A stretch of 64,000 bases of DNA from positions 23,478-87,477 of the forward strand of contig JAJCXY010000051.1 of the NCBI GenBank assembly GCA_029263215.1, in the 5' to 3' direction. The stretch comes from Acidimicrobiales bacterium (lineage in GTDB: Bacteria; Actinomycetota; Acidimicrobiia; Acidimicrobiales; Aldehydirespiratoraceae). Below are positions 33,951-42,455 of the stretch, one piece after another. The position numbers were made by a program, and so were the translations under genes. The notes under the pieces are model-generated. The model had not been told where the DNA came from. It did not search any database and saw only the letters and a list, made by a program, of their open reading frames with translations. How positions within the stretch are numbered: the stretch's first letter is position 1; each line of letters opens with the position of its first letter.

Positions 33951-35041
33951 CGCGGCTGGGATTGGCTGGGATAGACAGTGCCGTCCATCAGCTTGCGGGT
34001 GGTGCGAATGATTCCGGCCCGTTCGATCGTGGGGAGCCCATCGGACCCGGTGCTCATGCCGACGGCCGCTTCGAACGTGCCGGTGGGATGTTCGATGGAG
34101 ATGGTTTCGCGATCGTCGTCGGTGATGACTTGTGAGGCCGGTGAGCCCGTGAGAAGGGCGGCGGTGGCGACCGAGACCGCGCCGAGCACGCCTATGGCTT
34201 CGTGGCATCGGTGGGGGATGAACGTTCGGGTCGAGAGGTGTCCGCCGTGGCGTGGTGGAGCGACCAGGGTGAGTTTCGGCACCGTGGTGTCGGCGACGTC
34301 GCCGAGGTTCATCAGGAATCCGGCCTGGTGGCGGATGTGCTCGAGCCGTTCTGTCAGCGAGGTGTTGGCTTCGAGGTCGGCGCAGGTCTCGTGTCCGCTG
34401 ACCCCGAGTGCATCGGCCCGCATGACCACGACGGGCATCCCGTTGTCGATCAGGGTGCACTGCACCCCGTCGAGCTCGTCGGTGATGTTGCCGGTGGGGA
34501 GCAAGGCCCCGCATGAACTGCCTGCGATCCCCTCGAAGTCGAGGCGGACGGGGCTGGCGGTGCCGGGCACTCCGGAGATGGCGACGTCGCCGGCGTAGAC
34601 GGGGCGACCGTCGACGATGGCAAACGAGGCGGTGGCGATCGAGTCGGTGTTGAGCATGTGTACACGTACGGCGGTGGTGGTTCCGGAGCCGGTCACGAGG
34701 CCTCGTTCAACGGAGAACGGGCCGACTCCGGCCAGCAGGTTGCCGCAGTTCTGACGATCGCTGACGGTGGTCTCCTCCACTCCGATCTGGAGGAAGAGGT
34801 ACTCGACGTCGGCGTCGAGGTTGTTGCTCAGACCCACTATCGCGACCTTGCTGGTGAGGGGGTGGGCTCCGCCGATGCCGTCGATCTGGCGGGGGTCGGG
34901 TGTGCCCATGATCGCCAGGAGAAGGTTGTCGCGCTCTGAGGGGTCGGTGGGGAGTTGATCGCTGAGGAAGTAGGCGCCTTTGGAGGTGCCACCTCGCATG
35001 ATCATGCACTCCACGCCGGTGGAGTCGGGGGCGCCGTTCAT
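33947..35041 (-). CDS. ligU: PrpF-family 4-oxalomesaconate tautomerase
   Basis: A 364-residue PrpF/GalD/LigU-type isomerase with a diaminopimelate-epimerase-like double fold. Signature segments are VECMIMRGGTSKGAYFL at the N-terminus, IDGIGGAHPLTSKVAIV, DRQNCGNLLAGVGPF with the first active-site Cys, SSCGALLPTGN, HETCADLEAN, and PHRCHEAIGVLGAVSVATA. It shifts the double bond of oxalomesaconate so that LigJ can hydrate it. The gene sits 25 bases downstream of operator 3. LigU and GalD names are both used for this role. Confidence 0.92.
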   Translation of the reverse strand: MNGAPDSTGVECMIMRGGTSKGAYFLSDQLPTDPSERDNLLLAIMGTPDPRQIDGIGGAHPLTSKVAIVGLSNNLDADVEYLFLQIGVEETTVSDRQNCGNLLAGVGPFSVERGLVTGSGTTTAVRVHMLNTDSIATASFAIVDGRPVYAGDVAISGVPGTASPVRLDFEGIAGSSCGALLPTGNITDELDGVQCTLIDNGMPVVVMRADALGVSGHETCADLEANTSLTERLEHIRHQAGFLMNLGDVADTTVPKLTLVAPPRHGGHLSTRTFIPHRCHEAIGVLGAVSVATAALLTGSPASQVITDDDRETISIEHPTGTFEAAVGMSTGSDGLPTIERAGIIRTTRKLMDGTVYPSQSQPR

Positions 35042-35065
35042 GGCGACATTGTGGCGGATGTCGAC

Positions 35066-35083
35066 AGGATTGTCGACAATCCT
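35066..35083. promoter_or_regulatory. Putative GntR operator 3, perfect 18-base palindrome around ATTGTCGACAAT
   Basis: The sequence AGGATTGTCGACAATCCT is a perfect palindrome. It lies just upstream of the ATG of the tautomerase-ligI operon and immediately behind the stop of the PhnD-like gene. This makes it the strongest of the three dyads. Confidence 0.83.
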
Positions 35084-35085
35084 GG

Positions 35086-35880
35086 TCAGGCCAGAGTTGG
35101 GTAACCGAGCTCTGTGGCCCGGTCGAGTCGTTGCGCGATGATGTCGTAGTCGGCTCGTGTCCTGGGTCGGAAGCCGGCCAGGTGGAGGGTGCGGCGACTA
35201 TCGGGGTGAAGGTGCTCGACACCGAGGGAGATCGCCTCGACCAGTGCCGGTCGGTCTGCGCTGTGGGCAAGGCTGGTGATCATGGGCAGGCCGGGTGTTC
35301 GTTCGGTGCGAGCGAGCACTCGCACCAGTTGGGCGGCGGGTTCTTGGTCGAGCGCCAGTAGCCAGGAGACGGCATCGACAGCGGCCACGTCGGCGCGCCC
35401 TTCGCCGACCGCGGTGATCGATGCCCGATGCGATCCGCTCTCGATGCTCGGTCCGAAAAACTTCCCGTCGGCGGCCATCGGCGCGACCGCGTGTTGGAGG
35501 GCGGCGTGGCCCGACTGGGAGTCGCGGGCATTGAATGCCACCCGTGCGCCGGCGAGATCGGACAGCGATGCCGGGGGTGCGTCGGCGGCCACGATGACGA
35601 CCGAGTGGTAGTCGCCGGGGTCGGTGTCGGGAAGATCGAAGGCGAAGGAACCGAGAACCACGACGCTCGCGTCGAGTCGCTGCACGAGGGGGAGTCCGCA
35701 GGTCTGGCCCACGAGCAATTCCGGGCTGAGCCACTGGCGAACGGGGTCGGTGGTGCGGGTGAGTTCCTCGGGGACCGCCAGTCCCAACTGCCGGGCCTCT
35801 TCGGCGATCGAGTGCCATAGCTGGTCGATCGAACCGTGTACCTCCGGCCAGTCGTACATGGGGAGAGAGGCGAATGTCAT
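35086..35880 (-). CDS. PhnD/SsuA/transferrin-type substrate-binding protein, no signal peptide
   Basis: A 264-residue periplasmic-binding-protein-like fold of the PhnD family. It is recognised by LPMYDWPEVHGSIDQLWHSIAEEA at the N-terminus, SPELLVGQTCGLPL, LAGARVAFNARDSQSGHAALQHAV, VGEGRADVAAVDAVSWLL and PGLPMITS. There is no signal peptide or lipobox and no permease or ATPase gene nearby, so it probably acts in the cytoplasm as a sensor or binding protein. It is the last gene of the selenoprotein-P450-PhnD operon, four bases behind the P450. Confidence 0.82.
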   Translation of the reverse strand: MTFASLPMYDWPEVHGSIDQLWHSIAEEARQLGLAVPEELTRTTDPVRQWLSPELLVGQTCGLPLVQRLDASVVVLGSFAFDLPDTDPGDYHSVVIVAADAPPASLSDLAGARVAFNARDSQSGHAALQHAVAPMAADGKFFGPSIESGSHRASITAVGEGRADVAAVDAVSWLLALDQEPAAQLVRVLARTERTPGLPMITSLAHSADRPALVEAISLGVEHLHPDSRRTLHLAGFRPRTRADYDIIAQRLDRATELGYPTLA

Positions 35881-35884
35881 GGGG

Positions 35885-37039
35885 TCACCCTGGGTTCCAG
35901 TGGGCCTGTACGGCAACCGGTTTGCGAAAGACGAGTCCTCGGGGCCCGGCGCTGGCCGTGGCATCGATCTGAATGTCGGGGAGCAGATCGAGGACCGCGC
36001 TCAGCGCAGCGGATGTTTCGATGCGGGCGAGATGGATCCCGAGGCAGGCATGGGGCCCGTAGACGAAGGTCGTGTGCTGACGCAGATTCGGACGGGTGAT
36101 GTCGAATCGGTCGGGTTCGGTGAACACCTCAGGATCACGGTTGGCCGCGGCGAGCGAGATGCTCAGATAGTCGCGCTCGGCGATCTCGACATCGCCGAGG
36201 CCGACCGATCGAACGGCGTAGCGGTCGATCGATGCCGCGGCGGGTTCGAGGCGAAACGACTCTTCGATCGCGTTGGGAAGAAGGGTTCGATCAGTGCGTA
36301 CGGCTTGGAGCTGGTCTGGGTGAGACAGGAGGTGAAGCAGGGCGCTGGCGGTCGCTGCTTCCGACGTCTCGATGGCGCCGAACATGATCACGGCTGCGTT
36401 CGACGCGACCTCTGCTTCGGAGAGATCGGCCCGTGCCGTCTCAGCGAGCAAGGAGCCTCCCTGGGCCGAGATGGTCTCGGCTACCGCCACCCTCAGCTCG
36501 GTGAAAGCCGCGCCACCGGCCCGAGTGTCGCTGGCGCCGGCGGCGATCGCCTGCACCGTCTCGACGATCACGGAATACCAGCGGAGGAGTCGCTCGGGGT
36601 CGACTTCGGTCAAGCCTAGGGAGCGGATGATCGTGGCCACGGCCAGAGGCGCAGCCAGTGTGGTCCGGAGTTCGGCCGTGCTGGCAGGTTGCAGGTCGAT
36701 CACCAGTCGCCGGGCTTCCGCCTCCACCCAGGCTCCGAGATCGTGGTGGACCCGAGCGGCGCCGTAGGGATCCACGAACGGGGCTCGGTGGCGGCTGTGT
36801 ACGGCCCCGTCGGTCGACAGCATGCTCGGCCCGATCACCCGGGCGGTCGAGAAGCGCGGGTCGTCGACGGTGAACGTGGCTGAGTCGCGCATCGCCGCGA
36901 CCGCGAGCTCTCGCGACGTCACCATCCAGCCGTCGATGGCCGGCACCCAGGCGACCGGACTCTCTGCTCGAAGGCGATGAAGGGTTGGGTGTGGGTCGGC
37001 TTCGAGGGCGGCGAGGGTCACCGACTCGGCGACGCTCAT
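35885..37039 (-). CDS. Cytochrome P450
   Basis: A 384-residue bacterial class I P450. The haem-binding loop is FVYGPHACLGIHLAR with the Cys ligand (about residue 340). The ExxR motif is EESFRLEP, and the I-helix oxygen-activation region is MFGAIETSEA. Length and helices fit the CYP1xx soluble type. The start lies one base after the stop of the selenoprotein gene, so they share a message. Substrate unknown. The adjacent protocatechuate genes make hydroxylation or demethylation of an aromatic acid a reasonable guess. Confidence 0.92.
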   Translation of the reverse strand: MSVAESVTLAALEADPHPTLHRLRAESPVAWVPAIDGWMVTSRELAVAAMRDSATFTVDDPRFSTARVIGPSMLSTDGAVHSRHRAPFVDPYGAARVHHDLGAWVEAEARRLVIDLQPASTAELRTTLAAPLAVATIIRSLGLTEVDPERLLRWYSVIVETVQAIAAGASDTRAGGAAFTELRVAVAETISAQGGSLLAETARADLSEAEVASNAAVIMFGAIETSEAATASALLHLLSHPDQLQAVRTDRTLLPNAIEESFRLEPAAASIDRYAVRSVGLGDVEIAERDYLSISLAAANRDPEVFTEPDRFDITRPNLRQHTTFVYGPHACLGIHLARIETSAALSAVLDLLPDIQIDATASAGPRGLVFRKPVAVQAHWNPG

Positions 37040-37040
37040 C

Positions 37041-38795
37041 TCAGACCCCGGAGCTCGGCGGTGAAGGAAGTCGACAGGCCAGGTTGTCGGCCTTGGTTCG
37101 GTCGACGGGTCGGCTGGTCCAGTGGCCGTGGGGACCGTCGTTGCTCATGACGTAGGCGTTGGTGCGGTTGGGATCGCCGGCCACCGCGATCACAAAATGG
37201 TCTGGTGAGGTAACCAGGGGGATCAGCCGGTGGGGATCGTCGGATGTGCCGAACACCGTGGGTATGTGGCCGTCGAGGGCGAGGTCGGCCATTCGCGGGT
37301 TGCCGGGGGTGAGCCTGCTCCATTCGCCGATCAGCTTCTCGAACTTCCATGCAGGGAGTCTGGCCTGTTCGAAGAGAGCGGTGCCCACATCGGACTTCGA
37401 CCAGCCCGAGGAGGCGAACACCCTGGCCAACACCGGCGCCAGGATCAGCAGTGGTCGGTAGTGGCCCTGGCCGAGGCCGTGGACGTGGGTGAGGTCCCAA
37501 CCACTCACCCTGACGAGCCCGTCGGCGAGGTAGGGGAGGATTTCCTCAGGGGTGGAACCGACGACACTTCCGATGATCAATCCACTGTTCATCCGGGCCA
37601 TGGTCACCGCGTCGTTGCCGACTGAGCCACCGAAGTCGGCGCTTACCGGCTCCCAGCCGATCTCGGTGAGAGTGTCCCAGTCTTCGGCCAGCACCACCCG
37701 TGCGGAGTTTCCGAAGGTGGCCTTGTCGTGTTCGTCGGCGGTGAAGCCGTAGACGTTGCGCAGATAGAGGCGTAGCCATCGACCGACTGCGGTGTTGGCG
37801 TGGGTGCCTTCTCGCAGGGCCCCCTGGCCGGAGTTGAGTCCGAATTCGCGGGCGGACGGTCCGCTGAAAATGACCAGAGCATCGGCGCCGGTGGTATTGC
37901 CGGAATGTTCCGCTCCGTAGCTGGGATCGGCGAGGATCTCGGTTAGCGCCAGCAGGATCGGCAGCTGATCGGGGTGACAGCCCGCCATGACCGCGTTCAC
38001 CGCCACGGACCAAACCGTGAGATCTCGGCCCGAGGACTTGGCAGTGCCGAGGGTCTTCCACGGATCATGACCGGAGTCGCCGATCAACTTCTCGACACGA
38101 TCGCGGGTGGGGGGAATGATCGGTAGGCCGTCGCTCCAACCCTCCTCGACGAATCGCCGGTTGATCTCGTCGATGGTGCCCGACGCTACGACGTCGAGGG
38201 CGGTGGGCTCGATGGGTCCGCCCGCCCCGGGCGAACCGTCGATGGCTCGATGGGTGAGGCCCGCGACGATCTCATCCATGGTGTGAGCCAGGAGATCGGC
38301 AACATTGTCGACGTGTGTCCGTGCGTCGACGTGGCCCCGGAGCACGGCGAGAGCAAGCCCGTCGAAGCCGTGACCCCGGCCGGTGGCGCGGGCCTGTTTA
38401 TCGAACCCCTCACAGACGATCGATACCGACGGGATCCCTGCTCTTTCGGCGGCGATGGATGCCCGCATCACGGCGGGCGTGCAGCTACCTCAACAACCCA
38501 TCCCGGAGACGACGGCATCGATGCGCCTTGTCCGGAGCCTGTCGGGGAGCCGGGAAATCACTTCCGCCTCGTCCCCGCCATGGGTGTTTCCGAACTCCTC
38601 GTAGCCGACGACTTCGACCCCTCCGAAGCGCTCGGTGAGCTCTGCCTCGATGACGGGGAAGAGCTCGTCGCCGCGAAAGAGGTCGTCCCAGAGGAACGCC
38701 ACTCGCTTGTCGTCCAACTCGTCGAGCCGATCGGCGAGGCGATGAACCTGCACTCCCAAGGGGGAGCGGGGCCAGATGGCTTCGTAGGATTCCAT
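37041..38795 (-). CDS. UGSC-family selenoprotein, TGA read as selenocysteine at residue 102
   Basis: A single 584-codon frame if the TGA at 38490-38492 is decoded as selenocysteine. Residues 1-101 (LDELDDKRVAFLWDDLF, EEFGNTHGGDEAEV, IDAVVSGMGC) run straight into U-G-S-C-T-PAVMRASIAAERAGIPSV, the defining UGSC motif of this family. A 6-base-pair hairpin begins 11 bases after the TGA. The second part (about 190-584) is a companion domain (EGWSDGLPIIPPTRDRVEKLI, GNTTGADALVIFSGPSAREFGLNSGQGALREG). Without recoding one gets a 101-residue fragment and an orphan downstream frame. Biochemical role is unknown, but a redox role is implied by Cys-Sec...Cys. It leads an operon with P450 and PhnD. Confidence 0.9.
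38461..38478 (-). promoter_or_regulatory. SECIS-like hairpin of the UGSC selenoprotein
   Basis: On the sense strand GCCCGC and GCGGGC form a perfect 6-pair stem closing a CGTGAT loop. It starts 11 bases after the TGA, placing the loop 17 bases downstream. The loop has G at its second position, followed by U. This agrees with the general bacterial SECIS rules (loop about 16-37 bases from the TGA, a G among the first two loop bases). Confidence 0.8.
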
Positions 38796-39246
38796 GACGA
38801 CATGGTGCCAGATCAAGGGAGATGGGCGACTGGCCAACAACGAGCTGGCGGCCCGGGTCGGACTCAGCCCCTCGCCGCGCCTGCGTCGGGTGCGAAACCT
38901 GGAGGCTTCCGGAGCCATCGCCGGCTACACCGCGGTGCTCGATCGCACCTCGATCGGGTGCTCGTACGAACCCCTGGTGTGGGTGACCCTGTCCGCGGTC
39001 AACCGAGGCTCCATGGATGAGTTCGAGGCGGCGGTGAACGAGGTTCCCGAGGTGGTCGAGTCGCTGCGCATGATGGGCCAGCCCGACTATCTGCTCAGGG
39101 TGGTGGCAGCCGATCCGCAGGCATTCGAAACCCTCTACATCGACAGGCTTGCCAACCTGCCATGGGTCCAAACCCTCACGTCGCAGCTCGCGATGAAGGT
39201 GGTGAAGCGCACCCACGTTCTGCCGGTACACCCATCGGCGCCGTGA
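38794..39246 (+). CDS. Lrp/AsnC-family transcriptional regulator with shortened N-terminus
   Basis: A 150-residue Lrp/AsnC regulator. The helix-turn-helix reads GRLANNELAARVGLSPSPRLRRVRNLEASGAIAGYTAVLD. The effector-binding domain (VWVTLSAVNRGSMDEFEAAV, GQPDYLLRVVAAD, LANLPWVQTLTSQLAMKVVK) is complete. The usual first helix (DELDRRIL type) is missing, and an in-frame TAG at 38785 rules out extension. Its ATG overlaps the ATG of the divergent selenoprotein gene (CATG), so there is no spacer for promoters and one start may be wrong. It probably regulates the neighbouring operon. Confidence 0.83.
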   Translation: MTTWCQIKGDGRLANNELAARVGLSPSPRLRRVRNLEASGAIAGYTAVLDRTSIGCSYEPLVWVTLSAVNRGSMDEFEAAVNEVPEVVESLRMMGQPDYLLRVVAADPQAFETLYIDRLANLPWVQTLTSQLAMKVVKRTHVLPVHPSAP

Positions 39247-39256
39247 TCGTCCGGGA

Positions 39257-40012
39257 TCAACGCGCTCGAAGCCAAGGGGTGGTGGCGGCACCGATCGTCA
39301 TGCCGGAGGCGTCGAAACTGATGCTGCGACTCCATTGGGTGTCGTCGAATACGACGGTGAGTTGGGGTTGGATGGCTGCTCCGCCGAACGCGGCGAGACC
39401 CCGGCGAGCTGACCATGTTCCATCCAGTGGACCGCACGAGAGCGTCAGGTCGCGAGCGAACGTGCACCTGGCCCCGAGTTGATCGTCGGCTTCGGTGGTG
39501 GTCCAGGTCCCGGCCGTCAGGGACTCGACCGTATTCAGTGATCGCTCAGTGGGACGCTTGTGTCTCGGGGGACGATCGACGCGGTGCCAGAGTGTGTCGG
39601 TCCGAGCTACCGGCGCGATGACGTCGCCGTTGAGCACGATCTCCACCGAACCGCCCCGAGCATCGTCGGTGATGACGTAGGTGATCCAGCCTCGTGCGGG
39701 ATCGGTGTTGTCGACATCGGCCAACCACCAGCCCAAGCCGCCGTGCTCGCCGGATGCATCGCCACACGTGAGGCGGTGGTTGTCGGCGAGTTCACAGGTG
39801 TCACCGATAGATCCGAGTACGCCGTAGCGATCCGACGTGTCGGTCGAGACCGCGGTCCACGTACCGATCAGGTCCCACTCGAACGCGGTGAGCGGACCGA
39901 TCTGGTCGATGTCTGAAGCGATTCGTTCGACGCCCAAAGCGGTCTCGGCCGGCTGATGGCCGCAGGCGCCGATCGCCAAGACGAGCGCGAGAACGAGGGG
40001 CGAATGAGACAT
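39257..40012 (-). CDS. Predicted lipoprotein of unknown function
   Basis: A 251-residue secreted lipoprotein. The signal peptide PLVLALVLAIGACGH ends in a lipobox (AIGAC, about residue 17). The mature part holds two related halves, each with a GTWT strand and a Cys pair: LIGTWTAVSTD with TCELADNHRLTCGD, and TAGTWTTTEAD with RCTFARDLTLSCGP. This points to an internal duplication of a beta-rich lipocalin-like unit. I do not recognise a family. It is convergent to the AsnC regulator. Confidence 0.75.
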   Translation of the reverse strand: MSHSPLVLALVLAIGACGHQPAETALGVERIASDIDQIGPLTAFEWDLIGTWTAVSTDTSDRYGVLGSIGDTCELADNHRLTCGDASGEHGGLGWWLADVDNTDPARGWITYVITDDARGGSVEIVLNGDVIAPVARTDTLWHRVDRPPRHKRPTERSLNTVESLTAGTWTTTEADDQLGARCTFARDLTLSCGPLDGTWSARRGLAAFGGAAIQPQLTVVFDDTQWSRSISFDASGMTIGAATTPWLRAR

Positions 40013-40082
40013 CAGGCTGTGGTGTCGACGGAATGATGGTGTCGACTTGAGCGCGGGTGTCGACCTCGGGGAGTCTGGGGCC

Positions 40083-41111
40083 ATGAGAGATTTCATTGCC
40101 GGTCTCCCCAAGGCGGAGCTCCATCTCCACATCGAGGGGACGCTTCGCCCCGAGGCTGTCGTGCGGCTCGGTCAGCGCAACGGCGTCGACCTACCGTTCG
40201 ACAGCGCGTCTGGAGTTGTGAGAGCGCTCGCCGACCGGCCGGCCGGGCTCGAGGGCTTCCTCGATCATCACTATCTGGTGGGCGACACCATCTGCACCGG
40301 AGAGGACTTCTTCGAGGTCACCCATGAGTTGCTCGAGACGTGCCGGCTCAACAACATCGTCTATGTCGAACTTTTCTTCGACCCCCAGGCCCATACCAGT
40401 CGAGGGATCCCCTTCGACGCTGTGGTCGATGGCATCCAGCGCGGGCTCGAGCAAGGGCGAGCCGACTTCGCGGTGGATGCGAACCTCATCATGTGTATCA
40501 ATCGCGAGCGCACGGTCGAGAGTGCTTTGGAGATGCTGGACCAGGCCCGGCCCCATCGTGATCGCATCATCGGGCTCGGCATGGACTCCTATGAGGAGGG
40601 CAACCCGCCCCGGAAATTCGTGGATGTCTTCGCCCGGGCTCGCCAGGAGGGATATCGGCTGACTGCTCACTGCGATGTCGATCAGACCAAGTCGGTGCAA
40701 CACATATGGGAATGCATCGACCTACTCGGCGTCGATCGGATCGACCACGGAGTCAACTGCATTGAGGACCCGGCGCTGGTGGCCGAACTCGTGCGGCGCG
40801 ATATCTGCCTCACACCGTGCCCTGTCTGGCGCAGCACCGATCCGGGGCCCCAGGACATCGACCGGATTCGTACCATGTACGACCTCGGCCTCCGTATCAC
40901 CCTCAACAGCGATGATCCCGGTGAGTTCGACTCGGGATACCTCACTGATCTGATGACAGGTGTGCAGGACCCCAGCGGATATTCAAAGGCCGACATGACG
41001 AGGCTTGCCATCAATGCCTTCGAAGGCAGTTGGCTCGACCGGGTGGCCAAGGATCGTCACATCGCCGCGGTGCTCGAGTACGCGACTAGCCATGGCGTGG
41101 CCCCGACCTGA
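40083..41111 (+). CDS. Adenosine/adenine deaminase family protein
   Basis: A 342-residue purine deaminase. Zinc and catalytic motifs: AELHLHIEGTL (HxH at about residue 13), TAHCDVDQTKS (third His), GVDRIDHGVNC (catalytic His) and LNSDDPGEF (Asp pair). The GMDSYEEGNPP segment replaces the usual GxEGxxP glutamate loop, and PCPVWRS is atypical for the SN motif. Both suggest an adenine-type or novel substrate. Purine deamination fits the molybdenum hydroxylase module at the left end of the window. Confidence 0.88.
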   Translation: MRDFIAGLPKAELHLHIEGTLRPEAVVRLGQRNGVDLPFDSASGVVRALADRPAGLEGFLDHHYLVGDTICTGEDFFEVTHELLETCRLNNIVYVELFFDPQAHTSRGIPFDAVVDGIQRGLEQGRADFAVDANLIMCINRERTVESALEMLDQARPHRDRIIGLGMDSYEEGNPPRKFVDVFARARQEGYRLTAHCDVDQTKSVQHIWECIDLLGVDRIDHGVNCIEDPALVAELVRRDICLTPCPVWRSTDPGPQDIDRIRTMYDLGLRITLNSDDPGEFDSGYLTDLMTGVQDPSGYSKADMTRLAINAFEGSWLDRVAKDRHIAAVLEYATSHGVAPT

Positions 41112-41127
41112 TCTGGACTGACTCGGG

Positions 41128-42450
41128 CTAGGTATCGCTGGACCGGCGCGTCGCGGCGCGATAGAGAAGTCCGGCCGCGATGAACGGGCCACCACTCACG
41201 ATCATCGCGAGAAGCTGGTTGCGCCCGGCCATGAACAGCGCCGAGACGCTGAAGGCGAGACCGGCGAGGAGCAGAAGTCGACTTCCCGTCAGCCGGTTGC
41301 GAAACGCCAGCACGGTTCCAGCGATGTTGGCCGCGGCGAGCAGGCCCACGACTGCCCCTTCGATGCCTGCGTCGGACGCGGCGGAGTCGCCGCCGGACAC
41401 GAGGCTGGCGATCAGGATCAGCACCCACCACGCCGACGCGATACCGCTGAGCCAGGCCGCGGTGCGAGCCGGCCGTCGCCTTCGCCGTCGACCTCGTGGC
41501 CCGGATCGGGTTGCCTTGGTGGGCTCGCCGAACTCGGAGTTCAAGGCCGAGATGTGTTCGACCCCGAGGCCGCAGCACCCGCCGAGAACCTGCACTCCCT
41601 TCGCCCGCCAGGAGCGAGCGGCGTCGACCAGGGCGTCGGGCTCGATGATGTCGACGAACTGCCAGCTGGGTTCTTCGAAATAGCCGGACTCCGGGTAGAC
41701 GCCGAGCGGGCCGTCCCAGTGTCTGCGTATGAGATGGAGTGATGGGCCGACGTCGGGCACGGCGGTGTGCATCACCGAGACCACGCCGAAGGGAAGGCCG
41801 GCGAGGGCTTCGATCGTGTCGACGAGGGGGTGCTGGTCGGAATCGAAGACGGTGAGGGTGCCGTCGGCTCTGCGGCGAGCGGTGAGTCCGAGCCAGACCG
41901 GGAGCGCGGTGGCGATGGCGGCTCGGGCCGCGGGCAGCGCGAGTTCGGGCTGTTGCATCATTTCGAGCATGATCAGATCGACGCCTGCGTCGGCGAGCAG
42001 TTCGGCCTGCTCGCTGTAGGTCTCATCGAGGCGGGCCAGCCATTCTGGATCGGTGTCGTCGGCCATGTAGCAGGAGATCGATCCGGCGATGACGGCCTGG
42101 GTTCCCACCGCCTTGCGCGCCTGCATGGCGATCTCCACGCTGCGCCGGTGAACATCGGCGACCTTGTCGCCCATCCCACCGGGCTCGAGGAGGTGACGGC
42201 CGGCGGCGAACGTGTTGGTGGTGATCACCTGCGCACCGGCCCGTAGGTAGTCCTCGTGGAGCTCTTGAAGGATCCCGGGATATTCGAGCTGGGCCAGTGA
42301 GGCCCATCCCTGACCGATCATGGGTACGCCTCGGGCCTCCAGCTCCGAGCCGCCGGCGCCGTCGATGATCACGGTCTGATCTCCCCGGATGCGTTCGACG
42401 AGCCAGAGCGGCCCGATGGGTCCAGGCTTCCATTGGGGGGAGTTTCCCAT
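41128..42450 (-). CDS. Homocysteine S-methyltransferase domain fused to a C-terminal membrane domain
   Basis: A 440-residue fusion. Residues 20-310 are a homocysteine S-methyltransferase (Pfam S-methyl_trans) barrel: IIDGAGGSELEARG, VITTNTFAAGRHLL, AGSISCYM, and the zinc motif VLGGCCGLGVEHI. The third zinc Cys of typical enzymes (INCxxP) is replaced by SVMHTAVPD, with His. After an arginine-rich linker (GPRGRRRRRRPARTA) come about four hydrophobic helices (residues 330-435). The domain transfers methyl groups from S-methylmethionine or betaine-like donors to homocysteine or a selenium analogue. Membrane tethering is unusual. Confidence 0.83.
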   Translation of the reverse strand: MGNSPQWKPGPIGPLWLVERIRGDQTVIIDGAGGSELEARGVPMIGQGWASLAQLEYPGILQELHEDYLRAGAQVITTNTFAAGRHLLEPGGMGDKVADVHRRSVEIAMQARKAVGTQAVIAGSISCYMADDTDPEWLARLDETYSEQAELLADAGVDLIMLEMMQQPELALPAARAAIATALPVWLGLTARRRADGTLTVFDSDQHPLVDTIEALAGLPFGVVSVMHTAVPDVGPSLHLIRRHWDGPLGVYPESGYFEEPSWQFVDIIEPDALVDAARSWRAKGVQVLGGCCGLGVEHISALNSEFGEPTKATRSGPRGRRRRRRPARTAAWLSGIASAWWVLILIASLVSGGDSAASDAGIEGAVVGLLAAANIAGTVLAFRNRLTGSRLLLLAGLAFSVSALFMAGRNQLLAMIVSGGPFIAAGLLYRAATRRSSDT

Positions 42451-42455
42451 GGCGT

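Noticed and set aside
38490..38492. TGA as a true stop or a pseudogene-making mutation
   Set aside because: The downstream frame is conserved-looking for over 480 codons without a shift, the TGA sits in the UGSC motif next to Cys, and a SECIS-like hairpin follows at the right distance.
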